This document shows positions 40,293-49,361 of a DNA stretch of 64,000 nucleotides, in pieces (within the stretch, counting starts at the first letter, position 1; each line of letters starts with the position of its first letter). The stretch comes from Fodinicola feengrottensis (GTDB lineage: Bacteria; Actinomycetota; Actinomycetes; Mycobacteriales; HKI-0501). The stretch lies in assembly GCF_010993775.1 (NCBI RefSeq), contig NZ_WOTO01000002.1:186001-250000 (forward strand). The letters run 5' to 3'. Made by a program: the position numbers and the translations under genes. The notes under the pieces are model-generated. The model was not told the origin of the DNA. It worked only from the letters and a program-made list of their open reading frames with translations, and made no database searches.

Positions 40293-41474
40293 TTGGTTGC
40301 GGACAAATCCACCGTCGGGTGGTCCGATGCCGATCAGGGATCGCAGCCCTGGTCCCGAGAACTGCCCAAAGCGGTCGTCGCGCTGTTCGCGGCTTTCACC
40401 GCGTTCGGGATCACCGTGCCGGTGCTGCCGGTGCTGATCACCGGACGGCTGCACGGGTCCTCCTTCGAGGTGGGTCTGACCTTCGCTCTCAACGCGATCA
40501 CCGCGTTGGTGGTCCGGCCGTACGCGGGCCAGTTCGCCCAGCGGGTCGGCACTCGCCCGGCGATGCTGCTGGGCTGCGGGCTGGCCGCCGCCAGCACCGT
40601 GTTTTACGTGCTTCCGCTGGGCATTCCCGGCATTCTGGTCGGCCGGATCATGATGGGCGCGGGCAGCGCGCTGCTGTTCGTGGGTGGCGCGGTGTGGATT
40701 GTCGCGATGGCGCCGACCGATCGGCGGGGGCAGTGGGTCGGGCTCTACGGCCTGGGGCCGTGGAGCGGCTTGATCGCCGGTCCGATCGTCGGTGATTTGT
40801 TGTTCAGGGTCGGTTCGTACCCGCTGGCCTGGACGGTGGCGGCCGGTCTGCCGTTGCTGGCGGTGATGGTCGTGCTGTGGTTGAAAAAGGTCGCCGGTCA
40901 GGGCGCCAGCACCTCGCGGAGCCTGCTGCCGCGCAGTGTCGTGTTGCCCGGGCTCGCGCTGGCGGCCGGGGCGTTCGGCTATGGCACGGTGACCAGTTTT
41001 GGCGTGTTGGCGTTCAAATCGCATGGGTTCGGTAGTGGTTCGCTGGCGCTTGGCCTGTTCAGCGTTGGCTATCTGGTCACTCGGCTGCTGACCAGCCGGG
41101 TTCCGGACAAGGTCGCACCCGTACGGCTCATCGCGGGATCGTCGATCGCGGAGGCGGTCGGGCTGGCGCTGATGGGATTCGCGCCGGCCTTCTGGATGGG
41201 CGCTGTTGGCGCGGTGCTGGCCGGCGCCGGTTTCACGCTTTTCCAGCCGGTGCTGGCACTCATCACGATCAAGACCGCGCCGGAGGCTGAGCGGGGTGCG
41301 GCATTGGGGGCCCTGTCGTCTTTCCTGGACATCGGCGTCACCTGTGCCGGTCTCGGTGGCGGTGTGATCGCGACCGCGTCGTCGACGCCGGCCGCGACCT
41401 TCCCGGCTGCCGCGGTTGTCGTGTTGGCCGCGATCATCGTCGTGGTTTTCGCGGCCCGCCGGCGCTCGGCTTAG
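40293..41474 (+). CDS. MFS transporter
   Basis: An intact permease of about 393 residues with 12 membrane helices. It opens with ALFAAFTAFGITVPVLPVLI and has the motif-A-like loop ITALVVRPYAGQFAQRVG between helices 2 and 3. The long central loop (KKVAGQGASTSRSLLPRSVV) joins the halves. It belongs to the drug/sugar-efflux type of MFS; the substrate is unknown. The TTG at 40293 is preferred because GAGAGGA lies 5 nt upstream; the frame is open back to 40167, overlapping the sigma remnant. Its stop overlaps the convergent sulfotransferase stop. Confidence 0.87.
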   Translation: MVADKSTVGWSDADQGSQPWSRELPKAVVALFAAFTAFGITVPVLPVLITGRLHGSSFEVGLTFALNAITALVVRPYAGQFAQRVGTRPAMLLGCGLAAASTVFYVLPLGIPGILVGRIMMGAGSALLFVGGAVWIVAMAPTDRRGQWVGLYGLGPWSGLIAGPIVGDLLFRVGSYPLAWTVAAGLPLLAVMVVLWLKKVAGQGASTSRSLLPRSVVLPGLALAAGAFGYGTVTSFGVLAFKSHGFGSGSLALGLFSVGYLVTRLLTSRVPDKVAPVRLIAGSSIAEAVGLALMGFAPAFWMGAVGAVLAGAGFTLFQPVLALITIKTAPEAERGAALGALSSFLDIGVTCAGLGGGVIATASSTPAATFPAAAVVVLAAIIVVVFAARRRSA

Positions 41475-42498
41475 GACAGTCCGAGCGCCTGCATTCCTGG
41501 TTCGCAGGCGGCGACGAGCTCGGCTCGGCGCGTACGGCCGCGGGCAGCTTGCCGGCGGTGCCGCTACGGGTCGGGTCCAGCAAGACGGCCGCCTTTTCGA
41601 GCCATTCGGGATGTGCTGGTACGTCCACGAAATCGGCCAGTCGGGTCAGCTCGGCGGCTGGGTCGGCAAGCAGCGTCTCGTACCGCAGGTCGGTCCGTTG
41701 AGCGGCCGGGATCGCTGCCAGGTCAGCTAATCCGCGAATGATGATGTCCGACCAGAGCGCGCCAAACCGGTCCACCGGCAGCGAGCGGTCGAAAATCAGC
41801 GACCGGTCATAGGTGTCGCTGAGCAGCGGTGCCAGATCTGGCGGCAGTTGCGCCGCGTGTGCGGGCGTCAGGTCCTCGATCGTTCGTACGCCGACGCGCT
41901 CGCACATTTCCAACAGCAGCACGATCATCCGAAAGCCCGGATGGTCCTTCATCGACAGCGCGCAGTCCGGGCCGTTCCGAAACAAATGCACGAACCTGGC
42001 GTCTGGGAAGGTGTCGCGCAGCGCGGGCACCAGCCGCAGGGAGTAGCCCGACCGCTCGACCACCGCGGAGCGGTCGAAACGCTCGCAGAACCAGCCGAAA
42101 AGGGCCAGCCAGTGGGCTGTGGTGCTGCGTTCGGGCCAGGTCGGCACCTCGGCGGCGAGTTCGTCGTACAGGCCGTCCGGGTCGTCTGACAGGGCCGGCA
42201 GCGGCACCAGGCTGATCGCCGGAATGCCGCTCTGCGCGGTGAACCGGCCGGGCCGGCGCGGATAGAGAATCTCCGGTGCCTGCGCGCCGCTGCGGATCGC
42301 CGCGTCCAGGCCCGGCCGCGGTTTGGCCAGCAGTCGCCAAAAACGCTGGCCGTCCAGCGGGCCTGGCCGGAATCCGCGCGGTCCGATCGAAAACCACAAC
42401 TCGCTGAGGCTGAGGACATCGGGATGTGCCTGGAGAACGCTGGTCAGCGCGGTCGATCCGGCCCGGCCGGTGCCGACCACGAACGTTACCTGTCGCAT
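41471..42498 (-). CDS. Sulfotransferase family protein (frameshifted at C-terminus)
   Basis: A PAPS-type sulfotransferase-fold protein of about 340 residues. The 5'-phosphosulfate loop is VVGTGRAGSTALTSVLQAHP at residues 7-26 and the 3'-phosphate segment is RFVHLFRNGPDCALSMKDHP. A CTCGG tandem repeat at 41519-41528 breaks the last codons; with one copy the protein ends AELVAACEPGMQALGLS at TAA 41473-41471. Many actinobacterial members modify glycans or lipids. It is convergent with MFS and followed upstream by the lipase-maturation-like gene on the same strand. Confidence 0.87.
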
Positions 42499-42648
42499 TG
42501 TCTGTTTCCCCGTTGTCGAGAGCGGAAGACCTTCCGAACAGGAGAACGTGGCACGATACGTCAGGTCACGTTATTTCTGTCCGATTTTTCGGCGAGTAGG
42601 TGCGGGAAGGGTTCAGTGTAGGTAAAAAGCTGCGCTGGATAGCGTAAA

Positions 42649-44091
42649 TCACCGAGTCCGCGCCGGACGGCGGAGCCGGACCGGTTGGCGAAAGTCGCCG
42701 ACGAGTTCGCGGTGCCACCAGAGCCCGGTGTCGCGACGTTCGGCAGGGGTGGTGAATCGATAACGGAACATCCGGGCCCGAACGAAGACCGGCGGGTCGT
42801 CCGGGAACGGGTTGCGTCGCAGCAGCCGATCGAGCGTTGGATCGTTCTTCAGCAGTTTGTCCACAAAGTTCGGCAACCAGGATGTGCCGTAGCGGGGTGA
42901 AAGCGCGACAAACCACATCAGCCAGTCCAACCGGAGGTGATAGGGCGCGTATTGCCGCGGCCGGCGACCGGGATCGCCGGGCTTGCCGCGGAACTCGTAC
43001 GGGTGCCACACCGTTTCCGGTGTCAGGCGATGGTCACGAGTGCCTTCCCACACGATTTCGTGCCGGAGCCGGGTCACGCTGCCGAAGGCACCGTACGTGT
43101 TGACCAGGTGCAGCCGGTTGAAGCTGCGGTTCATCACCTGGCGTGGGCCGATCATGTTCCGTACGGGGAAGTAGCTCAGCGCCGCCATGGCAACGAAAAG
43201 CAGTGCGACGGCGATGTCGTACCACAGCGGCGGAAGGGCGCTGGGCAAGGGAATCGGCAGGGCGTGACGCAGCAGCCCGTCATCCATCGCACCAAACGCG
43301 AGCACGATGGTGAGTGCGTTGAGCCAGGCGAAGTTTCCGCTCACCATCAACCATAGCTGCGTCCCCGCGATGATCGCCGCGGCCACGTTTTTCGCCGGCT
43401 GTGGAGCGAAAAGCAGGAACGGAACGAGAAGTTGGGTGACGTGGTTGGCGGCGGCTTCGACCCGGTGCATCGGCCGCGGTAGGTGGTGGAAATACCAGCT
43501 GAGCGGACCGGGCATGGGCTGGGTTTCGTGGTGGTAGTAAAGACAGGTGAGGTTCTTCCAGCATCGGTCGCCACGCATCTTGATCAGCCCGGCGCCGAAC
43601 TCGAGCCGGAAAAGCAGCCACCAGAGCAGCCACAGGACCGGCGCGGCCGGCGTGAGCGATGAGGGTGCGAGGAAAACAGCGAGAAAGCCGACCTCACACA
43701 GCAGCGACTCCCATCCGAAGCCATACCAGATCTGCCCGACATTCACGATGGACACGTAAATGAGCCACAACACCAGCCAAGCCGCCATCGTGGCCGGCAA
43801 AGGCAACACGTCGCCGGCGCCAACAACCAAGGCGACCGAGATCGTCAAGCCGCTCCAGCAGACGCCCGCGAAGAACCGGTCGCAATAGTGGAAATGGAAG
43901 ATGCTGGGCGCCTGGCGGAAGGTACGGCTGGCCAGAAAGCGCGGGATCGGAGTGAGGCCACGTTCGCCGAGCAGACCTCTGAACTGCCGGAGGGCGCTGG
44001 CGAAAGCGAGCGTGTAGATCACCGCTACCAGATGGGAGACCACCAGCCGCGCGAGAGCGTAGTCCGGCGCGAAAAACCAGTCCGGGAACAC
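42649..44091 (-). CDS. Lipase maturation factor family membrane protein
   Basis: An intact 480-residue multi-pass protein of the LMF1 family. Diagnostic are RLEFGAGLIKMRGDRCWKNL, then YYHHETQPMPGPLSWYFH, and the C-terminal domain with YEFRGKPGD and PYHLRLDWLMWFVAL. The animal homologue helps lipases fold in the ER; bacterial members are membrane proteins of unknown role. It begins 3 nt after the stop of the FAD oxidoreductase gene and is transcribed with it. Confidence 0.88.
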   Translation of the reverse strand: MFPDWFFAPDYALARLVVSHLVAVIYTLAFASALRQFRGLLGERGLTPIPRFLASRTFRQAPSIFHFHYCDRFFAGVCWSGLTISVALVVGAGDVLPLPATMAAWLVLWLIYVSIVNVGQIWYGFGWESLLCEVGFLAVFLAPSSLTPAAPVLWLLWWLLFRLEFGAGLIKMRGDRCWKNLTCLYYHHETQPMPGPLSWYFHHLPRPMHRVEAAANHVTQLLVPFLLFAPQPAKNVAAAIIAGTQLWLMVSGNFAWLNALTIVLAFGAMDDGLLRHALPIPLPSALPPLWYDIAVALLFVAMAALSYFPVRNMIGPRQVMNRSFNRLHLVNTYGAFGSVTRLRHEIVWEGTRDHRLTPETVWHPYEFRGKPGDPGRRPRQYAPYHLRLDWLMWFVALSPRYGTSWLPNFVDKLLKNDPTLDRLLRRNPFPDDPPVFVRARMFRYRFTTPAERRDTGLWWHRELVGDFRQPVRLRRPARTR

Positions 44092-44094
44092 CGA

Positions 44095-45573
44095 TCAGCC
44101 GCCGATTGCCTCGGTCATCCTGGCCCGCGTCATCCCAGCCCCGCTGACGCCAAAAACGCGCCGGAGCGCGGTCCGCGCCGCGTGCCAACCGCACATTCCA
44201 TGGACGCCTGGGCCGGGTGGGGTAGCCGCCGAACAAAGGAAAATCCGCGGATCGGGGGTAGCGTAGGGAACCGGCACCGGAATCGGCCGGAAAAGCAGCT
44301 GGGTGCCCCGAAAAGCGCCACATGCGATGTCACCGCCGAGGTAATTCCGGTTCGCCGCCTCCAGCGCGGCCGGGCCGCGGACCGATCGGGCGAGGACAAG
44401 GTCGCGAAATCCCGGCGCGAACCGCTCGATCTGCTTTTCCATCAGGGTCGTCAGGTCGCCGGGCCAGCCGGCCGGAACATGCCCGTACGCCCAGAAAACA
44501 CTCTTGCCCTCCGGCGCCCGGGACGGGTCGACCACGGTCGGCTGGGAAGTGATCAGGAAAGGTGGGTTCGGCGGCCTGCCGTGCTGGACGGCTTTGAGCG
44601 CGTTGCCGATCTCCGGCACCGACGGTCCAATGTGGACGGTGCCGGCCCGGCGGCAGTCCGGATCCAGCCACGGGACGGGTTCGGACAGGGCGTAGTCGAT
44701 TTTGAAGGCGGCCGGCCCGTACGAGTAGTAGCGCCCCAGCCGGGCGGCGTATTTGCGGCCCAGCCGGTGACCACCGATGGTGACCAGGTCACGCGGTGAC
44801 ACATCCAGGACGTAGGCGCGAGCCGGCGGCAGCTCGTCGATCGACCGCACCAGCGTACCGGTATGGATTTTCCCGCCCAGCAAACGAAAGTAGCCAGCCA
44901 GTGCGTCGGTGATCGACTGGGATCCGCCGGCCGGGACCGGCCAGCCGTTGGCGTGCGCGGCCGCCGCGAAGACCATCGCGACCCCGCCGGTGGCCGGCGT
45001 GCTGAGCGGTGCGATCACGTGCGCGGCCAACCCACTCAGCATCGCCCTGGTGCCGCTTTCCTTGAAGAAAGCAGCCAAAGCGGAGATCGGCAACCCGCCA
45101 GGAACCCCGAAAGCCGCGAGCAGCGCGGGATGGGGCGGAAAACCATCCAGCGGGGCGCGCAGGAAGGCCGCGGCGAGGGCGTCCCAGCGATCCGCGAAGG
45201 GCTGCAGCAGTCGTCGATATCGATGACCGTCCCGGCCCAGCGAGGCGACGGTGGCCTGGAAACCGCGGTCCAGGACGACCGCCGGCCGACCCGGCACCGG
45301 ATGGGCGAGCGCGAGGTCGGGCTGGAGCCAGCGCAGTCCGTGCTCCGCGAGCGGGAGGGCCCTGAACGCCGGTGATCCGATGCCGAGCGGGTGCACCGCT
45401 GAACAGGGATCGTGCGCGAAGCCGGGAAGTGTCAGCTCGTCCGTACGGGCGCCGCCGCCGATCCCTTCACTGGCCTCGAAAAGCTCCACCGCGAGGCCAG
45501 CCTGGGCGAGCGTTATCGCAGCGGTCAGCCCGTTCGGCCCGGAGCCGACCACGACGGCGTCTGTTGCTGGCAC
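44095..45573 (-). CDS. Phytoene-desaturase-like NAD(P)/FAD oxidoreductase
   Basis: An intact 492-residue flavoprotein. The N-terminal dinucleotide-binding fold is AVVVGSGPNGLTAAITLAQA, then the GG doublet in EGIGGGARTDEL. PAGGSQSITDALAGYF is the substrate-domain signature, and the C-terminal FAD contact lies in GVHGMCGWHAARTAL. It is of the CrtI/NAD(P)-binding 'phytoene dehydrogenase-related' class, but no carotenoid genes are nearby. It heads a probable operon with the LMF-like gene; a lipid or quinone substrate is possible. Confidence 0.88.
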   Translation of the reverse strand: MPATDAVVVGSGPNGLTAAITLAQAGLAVELFEASEGIGGGARTDELTLPGFAHDPCSAVHPLGIGSPAFRALPLAEHGLRWLQPDLALAHPVPGRPAVVLDRGFQATVASLGRDGHRYRRLLQPFADRWDALAAAFLRAPLDGFPPHPALLAAFGVPGGLPISALAAFFKESGTRAMLSGLAAHVIAPLSTPATGGVAMVFAAAAHANGWPVPAGGSQSITDALAGYFRLLGGKIHTGTLVRSIDELPPARAYVLDVSPRDLVTIGGHRLGRKYAARLGRYYSYGPAAFKIDYALSEPVPWLDPDCRRAGTVHIGPSVPEIGNALKAVQHGRPPNPPFLITSQPTVVDPSRAPEGKSVFWAYGHVPAGWPGDLTTLMEKQIERFAPGFRDLVLARSVRGPAALEAANRNYLGGDIACGAFRGTQLLFRPIPVPVPYATPDPRIFLCSAATPPGPGVHGMCGWHAARTALRRVFGVSGAGMTRARMTEAIGG

Positions 45574-45638
45574 TGTGTCCCCTCGGTGTCTTCACGCACA
45601 TTCTCCCGGGGTTCGGGGTAGGCCGCACACCGAGCTGG

Positions 45639-46007
45639 TTAGCCGGTCGCGATATCGAACTCGGCTGGACGGCGGTTGGCTTCGATGGTCTTGATGTGCC
45701 GGCGCCCCCAGGCCCCGAGGGGCCGCAGTGCCTCGTTAAGGGAGTCGCCGAACTCGGTCAGCGAGTACTCGACGTGTGGCGGCACCTCGTGGAACACCTC
45801 GCGGTGCACGACCTCATCGGCCGCCAGCTCACGCAGCTGCTGGATCAGCACCTTCTCGCTGACGCCCGGCAGCTCCCGCCGCAGGTCAGCGAACCGGCGG
45901 GTGGTTCCGTGGTCCAACGCCCAGAGAATGAGCACTTTCCACTTGCCGCCGACCACGTCGATGGCGGCGTCGATCCCGCAGACGTACGGCAGCTTGCTCT
46001 TCACCAC
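45639..46007 (-). CDS. HxlR family transcriptional regulator
   Basis: A winged-helix regulator of about 122 residues. CGIDAAIDVVGGKWKVLILW is the classic HxlR opening; RRFADLRRELPGVSEKVLIQ is the recognition region, and VEYSLTEFGDSL the wing. Two adjacent GTG codons (46007, 46004) can start it. It is divergent from the imine-reductase-like and SDR genes, with an inverted repeat in the gap, and probably controls them in response to a toxic aldehyde or quinone (family habit, inferred). Confidence 0.9.
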   Translation of the reverse strand: MVKSKLPYVCGIDAAIDVVGGKWKVLILWALDHGTTRRFADLRRELPGVSEKVLIQQLRELAADEVVHREVFHEVPPHVEYSLTEFGDSLNEALRPLGAWGRRHIKTIEANRRPAEFDIATG

Positions 46008-46016
46008 AACGACCCC

Positions 46017-46034
46017 ACTTACTTCTTGGTAAGT
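46017..46034. promoter_or_regulatory. HxlR operator candidate
   Basis: ACTTAC (46017-46022) and GTAAGT (46029-46034) form an inverted repeat with a 6-bp spacer. It lies 10 bp upstream of the HxlR start and about 90 bp before the divergent reductase. TAC(T)TAC-N-GTA(A)GTA-like repeats are common HxlR targets. Confidence 0.65.
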
Positions 46035-46124
46035 ACCCCACAAAATTGTCAGTACTTGATCAGAGTAAAGCCTGCGCGGACGATGGGAAAGACCGACCGG
46101 GATTTCTCGAACAATGAGGTTTGT

Positions 46125-47000
46125 GTGCGAAAAGAAAATGTGACTGTGCTCGGCCTTGGGCAGATGGGGGTCGCGCTGGCGCGTGCGTTCGCGCGAGCCG
46201 GCCATCGTACGACAGGGTGGAACCGGACCGCGGGTAAGGCCGGCGACCTGGCCGGCGTGGTGGAGGCCGCGAGTGTTGCCGACGCGGTGACCGCGAGCGA
46301 CCTGGTTGTGGTCTGTGTGCTGGATTATTCGGCGGTGCAGGAGATCTTTGGCGCGGTCGACATTTCCGGCCGTACGATCGTGAACCTCACCAACGGCACG
46401 CCCCGGCAGGCGAGAGAGCTTGATGCCGCGGTGACCGCACGCGGCGCAAGATATGTCGACGGCGGCATTATGGCTATCCCGCCGATGATTGCCGGCCCTG
46501 AGGCGATGGTGCTGTACAGCGGATCGACGCAGGCGTACGAATCGTATGAGCACGTTTTGGGGTTGCTGGGCACGGGGACCTTCGTCGGCACCGACCCGGG
46601 ACTAGCGGCGTTGTACGATCTTTCCTTGCTGAGCGCGATGTACGGCTTGCACGGCGGTGCCTTGAACGCCTTTGCTCTGGCGGGTAGCGAGAAAGTGCCG
46701 GCAACGGATTTCCTGGCCCTGTTGGTTCCCTGGCTGCGGGCCATGTTGGGCGCGTTGCCACGGTTCGCCGAGCGGATCGACTCGGGCGACTTCGGTACCG
46801 GCGTGTCGTCCAAGCTCAGCATGCAGGTGCAGGCCTTTCCCAACTTCTTCGACGCCAGCAGGGAACAAGGCGTCCGAGACGATCTGCTGCGGCCGATATA
46901 CGAGCTGATGAAACAGCGGGTAGCCGACGGTCATGGCGACCAGGACGGGGCCAGCATTGTCGAGCTCCTGCGCACACCGTCCACAGTAGACAGGGGCTAG
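46125..47000 (+). CDS. Imine-reductase-like NAD(P)-dependent oxidoreductase
   Basis: An intact 291-residue beta-hydroxyacid-dehydrogenase-fold enzyme. VTVLGLGQMGVALARAFARA is the Rossmann start, GWNRTAGKA the NADPH-type loop, and NLTNGTPRQARELD with YVDGGIMAIPPMIAGPEAMV the IRED hallmark. YDLSLLSAMYGLHGG contains the Asp used as proton donor in many imine reductases. The GTG at 46125 (GAGG upstream) is preferred over an ATG at 46083. It is followed 6 nt later by an SDR. Imine or keto reduction is the expected chemistry. Confidence 0.85.
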   Translation: MRKENVTVLGLGQMGVALARAFARAGHRTTGWNRTAGKAGDLAGVVEAASVADAVTASDLVVVCVLDYSAVQEIFGAVDISGRTIVNLTNGTPRQARELDAAVTARGARYVDGGIMAIPPMIAGPEAMVLYSGSTQAYESYEHVLGLLGTGTFVGTDPGLAALYDLSLLSAMYGLHGGALNAFALAGSEKVPATDFLALLVPWLRAMLGALPRFAERIDSGDFGTGVSSKLSMQVQAFPNFFDASREQGVRDDLLRPIYELMKQRVADGHGDQDGASIVELLRTPSTVDRG

Positions 47001-47006
47001 TTTTCC

Positions 47007-47765
47007 ATGGGCAAGTACGAAGGTAAGAAGGCTGTCGTGATCGGCGGCACGCACGGCATCGGGGCGGCGATCGTGGACGGCCTGCTGTCCGGCGGCGCCG
47101 AGGTGCTGTTAACCGGCCGGAACGAGAAGAATCTGGCCGCGGTCGCCGAACGGCTGGGGCCGAGCGTCCACGTCGTACGGGTGGATGCGGCGAATCTCGC
47201 TGACCTCGACGAGTTGCGGGGCGAGGTGATGCACCGACTTGGCGGGGTCGACGCATTGTTTGTGAACCACGGGTATGCGCGGCTGGCACCGTACGAGCAG
47301 GTCACCGAAGAGATGTATGACCGACATTTCAACGTCAACGCCAAAGGTGCCTTCTTCGCCGTCCAGCGGCTGGCGCCGGCGGTACGGTCCGGCGGCTCGA
47401 TCGTGTTCACCAGCTCGATCGCCGACGCCGGCGGTTCGCCGGGCATGATGGCGTACGCGGGCTCGAAGGCGGCGCTGTGGTCATTCGCGCAGGGTTTCGC
47501 GTCCGAACTGCTGCCTCAGGGAGTCCGGGTGAACGCGGTCAGTCCGGGATTTGTCGACACCCCGACGATGGGGGTGGACGCCTCCGACCAGCTCCGCGCC
47601 GAGTTTTCGGTGATAGGCGACCAGGTCACGCCGATGAAGCGGCACGGGCGACCGGACGAGGTCGCGGCGGCAGCGCTGTTCCTGGCCTTCGACGCGACCT
47701 TCACCACCGGCGCGAAACTCCCGGTCGACGGTGGTCTCGGCCAGCGTGTCAAGGCCCCGGACTAG
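47007..47765 (+). CDS. SDR oxidoreductase, operon with imine reductase
   Basis: An intact 252-residue classical [18 protein letters not shown] is the cofactor motif, [12 protein letters not shown] the structural Asn region, [20 protein letters not shown] the Ser-Tyr-Lys triad, and SPGFVDTP follows. The C-terminus [11 protein letters not shown] ends at a TAG whose bases belong to the terminal TA-G of the adjacent MITE, so the original stop may have been further on. It is co-transcribed with the imine-reductase-like gene under HxlR control. Confidence 0.92.
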   Translation: MGKYEGKKAVVIGGTHGIGAAIVDGLLSGGAEVLLTGRNEKNLAAVAERLGPSVHVVRVDAANLADLDELRGEVMHRLGGVDALFVNHGYARLAPYEQVTEEMYDRHFNVNAKGAFFAVQRLAPAVRSGGSIVFTSSIADAGGSPGMMAYAGSKAALWSFAQGFASELLPQGVRVNAVSPGFVDTPTMGVDASDQLRAEFSVIGDQVTPMKRHGRPDEVAAAALFLAFDATFTTGAKLPVDGGLGQRVKAPD

Positions 47766-47927
47766 TGTCCTGCGCCCGAAGTTCATTACTTTCTCCGGCG
47801 CCCAGACGGCGTCTGAGAGCACCGGAGAACCGCCCACATACCACCAGTATGAGGACGATCCTCCGGCGCACTCAGGCCACCATCTGGATCACCGAATAAA
47901 GCAACGAACTTCGAACCCAGGACACTA
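47763..47927. mobile_element. MITE with ~35-bp imperfect terminal inverted repeats and TA flanks
   Basis: A 161-bp non-coding element. The left end GTGTCCTGCGCCCGAAGTTC (47765-47784) and the inverted right end GTGTCCTGGGTTCGAAGTTC (complement of 47925-47906) match at 17 of 20 positions. Matching continues imperfectly inward (ATTACTTTCTCCGG versus GTTGCTTTATTCGG). Each end is flanked by TA, as for IS630/Tc1-mariner elements. No transposase is encoded, so it would need a partner IS elsewhere. It supplies the stop codon of the SDR gene, and its right end abuts the TAAAAT -10-like element before PadR. Confidence 0.85.
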
Positions 47928-47942
47928 GGTTAAAATAGCTGG

Positions 47943-48474
47943 GTGTATCTGGAGATTCTCATCCTGGCTGAGCTGGCTCAGCGGCCGGCTCACGGCTACG
48001 AGCTGAAGGAGCGGATTCACCGCGATCTGGCCGGCTCGGTGGAGATCAACAGCAACACCCTCCATCCGGCGCTGCGTCGGTTCAGCACTGACGGGTTGGT
48101 GCGGTCCGAGGAACACCACGAGCCGGGCCGGCCAACCCGCCAGGTCTACCGGCTGACCGAGGCCGGCCGCCGTCGGCTGGACACCCTGTTGACCGACTTC
48201 GAGCCGGCCGCGGCACGTCGTGCGGATGAATTTTGGACCAGGGTAGCGTTTTTTTCATCTCGTCAACGCGGACGTACGCCGACGGGTTCTGCTAGCGCGC
48301 CTGGATGCCCTTGACGGCCTCGACAAAAAGCTGGCGGAACTGCGCGGCCGTACGCTCGGCGATGTCGAAGAGATGGCCAGCTGGCCGACACAGGCGGTGG
48401 ATTTTCGCCGGCACATGACCGAAGTGGAGCGGGAATGGGTGCGTGCCCAGCTGGCCGAGTTCGGCACCCGGTAG
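47943..48474 (+). CDS. PadR family transcriptional regulator (frameshifted)
   Basis: A regulator of about 177 residues. The winged helix begins at once (YLEILILAELAQRPAHGYEL), with INSNTLHPALRRFSTDGLV and the wing GRPTRQVYRLTEAGRRRLD. The T-run 48249-48255 has seven T; with six the frame reads VAFFHLVNADVRRRVLLARL and the C-terminal dimerisation helices to TAG 48474. The GTG at 47943 lies only 7 nt after TAAAAT, so the message may be leaderless. PadR proteins sense phenolics, antibiotics or lipids; the target here is unknown. Confidence 0.88.
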
Positions 48475-48542
48475 TTTCGGGACGATCATGCTCTGAGTGA
48501 AAGCGCTGTGCAGGGTCTGGTGGCGGTCGCTACGGTGGTGCG

Positions 48543-49247
48543 GTGGAAACAGTTGAGGTTCTTCCGACTCTCTTGATGATGTTGCGTTTTCCGGTAGGTC
48601 AGGCGTATCTCTGGCACGACAGTGATTCGCTGACTTTGATCGACGCGGGCTTCGCCGGCTCCGGGCCGGCCATCGCGGACGCGATCCGCGGGCTGGGCAG
48701 GCGCCAGGAGGAACTACGCGCGATCGTCCTGACCCACCACCACCCGGACCATGCCGGTGGCGCGGCCGAGGTCGCCGCCTGGAACGGCGCGGCCGTGCTG
48801 GCGCACCGTCTGGAGGCTCCGGTCGTACGCGGCGAACAGCCAGCCATCCCACCCGTTCTCACCGACGAGGACCGTGCCCTCTATGAGCGTATTGTCGGCA
48901 CTGGCAACCAAGATCCGAGCCCACCGTCGGGTGTGGACCGGGAGGTGGAGGACGGCGACGTGCTCGACTTCGGCGGCGGCGCCGAGGTGCTTTGGGGTCC
49001 CGGCCATACCGCCGGCAGCATCGGGATTTTCCTTCCCCATCACGGTGTGCTGTTCACCGGCGATACCGTGGCGAACCAGCCGGCCCTGCGGCTCGGCGTC
49101 TTCAACACGGACCGCGCCGCGACCATCGAGAGCTTCAAGCGTTTTGCCGCATTGGAAACGGAAATCGCGTGCTTCGGTCACGGTGACCCCGTTATCGGTG
49201 ACTCGGCGTCCCAATTGCGTACGGTGGCCGCGGATATTAAACCGTAG
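48543..49247 (+). CDS. MBL fold metallo-hydrolase
   Basis: An intact 234-residue metallo-beta-lactamase fold protein. The two-zinc motif THHHPDHAGG supplies His65, His67, Asp69 and His70. GPGHTAGSIGIFLP gives the next His, TGDTVANQPALRLG the bridging Asp, and CFGHGDPV the last His. The topology is that of glyoxalase II-like or lactonase-like hydrolases; the substrate cannot be assigned. GTG start at 48543. The 114 bp after the stop hold no gene. Confidence 0.9.
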   Translation: METVEVLPTLLMMLRFPVGQAYLWHDSDSLTLIDAGFAGSGPAIADAIRGLGRRQEELRAIVLTHHHPDHAGGAAEVAAWNGAAVLAHRLEAPVVRGEQPAIPPVLTDEDRALYERIVGTGNQDPSPPSGVDREVEDGDVLDFGGGAEVLWGPGHTAGSIGIFLPHHGVLFTGDTVANQPALRLGVFNTDRAATIESFKRFAALETEIACFGHGDPVIGDSASQLRTVAADIKP

Positions 49248-49361
49248 GCCGTTTCCAGACCTATTGCGCTGGCATCCTCGAATCTGTTCAAGCGGGGCCA
49301 TCGGATTCGAACCTTCGACGGGTGAGTTGCAGCACCGAAATAGTGAGCGGTGAAGGAAGGG

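Noticed and set aside
49303..49313. GGATTCGAACC, the complement of a tRNA T-loop consensus
   Set aside because: No cloverleaf can be built around it on the minus strand: the T-stem does not pair and no acceptor or D-arm is found.
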